Shown: piece after piece, positions 60,541 through 64,000 of the stretch
Layout of the letters: each line of letters begins with the position of its first letter
Numbering within the stretch: position 1 is the first letter of the stretch
Source: Pleurotus djamor
Lineage: Eukaryota; Basidiomycota; Agaricomycetes; Agaricales; Pleurotaceae
Direction: 5' to 3'
DNA length: 64,000 nt
Assembly: GCA_029747585.1 (NCBI GenBank)
Contig: JAPEVF010000168.1
Location: forward strand, 1-64,000
The notes under the pieces: model-generated
What the model was told of the DNA's origin: nothing
Database searches by the model: none
What the model saw: only the letters and a program-made list of their open reading frames with translations
Position numbers and translations under genes: made by a program

Positions 60541-62066
60541 TTTTCTGTAGAAGGTCACTGATATCACTGGTAGGTAGATCGCTTTGCTATATATACGAGA
60601 TACTATTTCACTGTTCGCTTCCAACGATGGGCTTGGTGGGACGATTGCGACATGGGCGACTTCGGTTGGAGGACTCTGCCGGCAAGAGGTACGACTGAGA
60701 AGCTCAGTACTACCCCATGTATGTGAGATAGAACCTGAAGTTTCTCATATCGCCTTCATCATAAGACCAAGATGAACCGAACATGGAGCGTTGGAAGACG
60801 TCAGGAACATCCAGAAGCGGACATTCAGCGGTGTGAACACACGTTGCTGTCATTCATCCTGAAGATACGAAACGCAAGAAAACACGGTGCCGATTTGCAT
60901 GCGATAAAGGACCACAAACCAAGAAAGCGTAGCAGGGAGGAGATATCGTGAATTGAGGAAGAAAGGCCTTCGTGAGTACTGAGTTACGATACGAGTGAGA
61001 AAAGGTGAGACTCAGAGTCTCGGAAACGAATGAGTCCTTGGGTGACGCGTGCGCGTGGGAGGAATACGCGACGTCAGGGGTTTCTCAGGAGTCAGCAAGC
61101 TTGAGAAAGCAAAAGTTTTGAAAGGGCAATCCATCATAAAGCTGCAGCACGGGGATAATAGTGCAGATACAATGAAGAGCTTACTTAGTTACCTCACGCA
61201 CAGCTTATCTTAGGAATCAAAACTGACTAGAGGACCTCACCAGCCAATTACGCTGAGTCGCAGTCTGATAGGAGCGGATTGTCTGAGTAGATAATGTTCA
61301 TACGTCTATACCGACCCTCTCGGTACACTCGAGACTTGTGAATACTGCTCAAGCCTATGCGGAACAGGCATAAGTCAGATCGCTCACGTAGACTTTTCAG
61401 GAGTGTGGGTGACTGTGTACGACCTAGAGGAGTTTCACTGATAAATCTGACTTGATTCTCCCAAACAATATCGATTATGCACACTCCGTGCCCGTGAGAC
61501 TATCTGGAACCCATTGCGAACTCGCAATCAAGGGTCAAATGTGAGGGGGATTTCCGTAGGCTTTGGTGCGACGATGAATGTTGAAGTTGCCGAACTTCCC
61601 CTGATCGCCTCCGTAGCCCCTTTCAGGAGACAGGAGCAGCCGTTCCTCCCTTTCCTCCTTGTACCGTGTCTTTCCCACTGCCCATTTCGTCCACCCGACT
61701 ACCTCATTTAGGTGATCCTGATTTTTTTCTTGGTTTCCACGTGAAGATGATGATTGGTTGATTCTGTCAAAGTTTGATCCCCCGGGCCCCACCTTTTCGG
61801 CGTTCTCGCCTCTAACACCACCTCCTCGACGTACCTTTCTCCTTGACCTGTTTTGAGCTCTCTTTCATGAGCTCACTGATGATCAAAGCGAGATTGAGAA
61901 ACCCTGCGCTTTCAGGGTCCCCACGTGGGACTTGGCGGCAGGTTTCGCACTTATCACGGCACCAGTTGTACGTATATTTACTCTGCTCTTGGCCACTCGA
62001 CCACTCGTCCCCTTCGTCCATGAACAACCTATAGAGCACCACACACGACGACGAACGCACCATTTA
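60541..62066. other. Intergenic
   Basis: About 1.5 kb between Rhs gene B and the phosphatidylserine decarboxylase, whose promoter must lie at its right end. Only short open frames; nothing recognised. Confidence 0.4.
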
Positions 62067-64000
62067 ATGTTATTTTCTAGAAAGACTATCCTTACGCACG
62101 GCAAGAAGCCGCTTCATGCTGCGACGAGAGTCCTTAGCGCATCGTCGGCGACGGCTTCAACTTTGGCGAGATGCTGGGTTCATGGGACAAACAAGACGTC
62201 AGCGTTGATTAGCACAGTTCGGGGGGATGGATTCCGAAAGCAAATACGGCGTGCGTACTCAAGCACGGGAGGCACTGGCGGCGACCCGAGCAACATGAAT
62301 GGTGGTATGGAGACCAGCACCATGGCGAAGGGGCTTCCACTATACAGTAAGCTACGCTTTTGCATCTTCATAAACCTGAATTCATCATTGTCCGCCTCGC
62401 TTTCGCAGAGAAACTCATCAATGCTTGGACTGAGACACCGACAAAGTGGTACCCATTGCCTATTGCCGTGGGTGCGCTACTTTTAGTAGCTCTGCAATAC
62501 CGCAAAAAGTCCCGGAGGTCAAAGGAGGTTCAGCTGGACGAGAATGGGAACGAAGTCATCAAGCTCAAAGGCCCATGGCAGGTGCGTAGCTGGCCGTCAC
62601 ACGACTGGGCCTAACGGCTGACCCGATCATGCTCTAGGTTCATGTCCTTGGTGCTCTCCCACTGCGCAACATGTCTAGGCTGTGGGGATATGTCAATTCG
62701 CTTGAACTACCTGTATGGTTTCGTCCTATCGGCTTCCGCCTCTACTCCTTTGCTTTTGGATGCAACTTGGATGAGGTCGAGTTCGCAGACGACCTGACGC
62801 ACTATGTCAGCTTGGGTGACTTTTTCTACCGACGACTGAAGGACGGTGCTCGCCCCGTGGATCCCGCAGTCCTAGTCAGTCCTGCCGACGGGAAGATTCT
62901 CCATTTGGGCAGGATAACGGATCACAGGGTCGAGCAAGTGAAGGGCATAACATACTCCCTCGATGCGCTACTCGGCGTAGACAAGGACCATCCGCCAATA
63001 TACATCCCTACACAACGAGACCCCGAGCTCTCGGTGGTATTGGACCAAGAGTTTGCTGATATCAACGGTATCGAATATTCTCTCGACCAACTCATCGGCG
63101 TCTCCACCCCATCCCCCGCGTCAACGCCTACCTCGTCATCAAGGTCCTCATTCTTTCGCTTTAGAAGCAACTCGGAATCTTCACCATCTGGAACCCAGAC
63201 ACCTGCATCAGACTCGGAAGACGACGCAACACCATCTGATCCTCATGCTCCCCCCAAGAAATATGGTCGACGGGTCGATGCTTCGGTTGTTGAGCCCGAA
63301 CGGGATATGAAGGAGACGATAGCACACGACACGACAGTTGCATTGGAAATGGGTGTCAAACCGGCCCTAGACCGTCGACGGAGCATGTCAGGAAAGGACG
63401 TCAAACCAGGAAATGCCCTGTTCTTCACTGTTATATATCTAGCCCCAGGTGATTACCATCGGTTCCACAGTCCGACGGCATGGGTGGTAGAGAAGCGAAG
63501 ACACTTTGTCGGTGAGTACAGCCCCTCGGATCGGTCTTCTCGCTTGCTTAATCCCGCCAGGCGAACTCTTTTCGGTATCCCCATATATTGCCAAGAGACT
63601 GGAGAACCTTTTCGTCCTCAATGAACGGGTTGCTTTACTCGGACGCTGGAAATACGGCTTCTTCTCCATGGTTCCGGTCGGCGCTACCAATGTTGGCAGC
63701 ATCAAAGTCAACTTCGACCAGGTTAGTGTCTCTTCTGCAGTCTTGCTGTCCAGTGCTCACGGTCATACCTTATACAGGCACTTCGCACCAACGAGCGTGG
63801 AAGGCCGCCACCACCCGGAACCTACGCTGAAGCGGTCTATTCTGCTGCTTCGCCGATATTGAATGGCCAACCCCTAACACCTGCTGAGGAAATGGGCGGC
63901 TTTTGCCTCGGCAGCACCATCGTCCTGGTGTTCGAAGCTCCGGAGGAGTTTGACTTCTCCGTACATCCCGGCCAGAAGGTCAAAGTCGGAGAACGCCTCG
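62067..64000 (+). CDS. psd1: Mitochondrial phosphatidylserine decarboxylase (3' end beyond window)
   Basis: Makes phosphatidylethanolamine from phosphatidylserine at the inner mitochondrial membrane. An Arg/Ser/Thr-rich presequence starts MLFSRKTILTHGKKPLH; then a membrane helix PLPIAVGALLLVALQY. The catalytic body has MSRLWGYVNSLELPVWFR, FFYRRLKDGARPVD and VSPADGKILHLGRI. A Ser/Pro-rich insertion of about 80 residues follows, as often in fungal Psd1. Then APGDYHRFHSPTAW, GRWKYGFFSMVPVGATNVGS and the self-cleavage motif LGST in GGFCLGSTIVLVFEAP near 63905-63945, where the serine becomes the pyruvoyl group. Several short introns are visible. The frame is still open at GERL where the window stops. 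Confidence 0.92.

Overview
This window is nuclear DNA of a filamentous basidiomycete, most probably an Agaricomycete. Genes are broken by many 48-65 bp introns with GT...AG ends. The gene content is that of mushroom-forming fungi: a 7TM receptor, a multi-membrane protein of the DUF6534 type, and a dynein heavy chain that stops after the tail, as in the split dhc1/dhc2 arrangement described for Schizophyllum commune. I cannot name the species.

Layout. (1) 1-3816: an intron-rich GPCR-like gene, then about 1.9 kb with nothing recognisable and a C/T-rich to G/A-rich low-complexity patch. (2) 3817-20024: a large imperfect inverted duplication. Two arms of about 6.6 kb each carry a small unknown gene, homoserine O-acetyltransferase (met2) and dhc1, in mirror order around a spacer of about 2.9 kb. 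The left copy of the unknown gene is cut off exactly at the arm edge, next to an 'n'. (3) 20264-32600: gene-poor and built of duplicated pieces. These are a promoter-bearing, apparently intron-containing repeat family (called R here, always transcribed leftwards), a tiny secreted-peptide gene family ending in the same cysteine-containing motif, two copies of an unknown small gene, and a 20-bp minisatellite. Members of R and of the peptide family also fill the spacer of the inverted duplication. (4) 32620-41425 and 51896-60540: two diverged copies of a two-gene block, a secreted serine carboxypeptidase (rightward) facing a very large SpvB/Tc-toxin-like protein with Rhs repeats (leftward). (5) Between these blocks lies an ordinary housekeeping stretch: a cullin (Cul4-like), an N6-methyl-AMP deaminase-like protein, a DUF6534-like membrane protein, Mediator subunit 21 and Rtf2. 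(6) 62067-64000: mitochondrial phosphatidylserine decarboxylase, running off the window.

The most unusual items are the duplicated carboxypeptidase/Rhs pair (a bacterial-type toxin architecture carrying fungal introns), the small secreted peptide family with a conserved C-terminus that is kept in frame despite indels, its association with the R repeats, and the mirror duplication of dhc1-met2. The last may be real or may come from joining two haplotypes during assembly. Six single 'n' bases are present (3816, 7388, 10071, 48263, 49973, 56623). Several look like uncertain extra bases at homopolymers and should not be read as real mutations.
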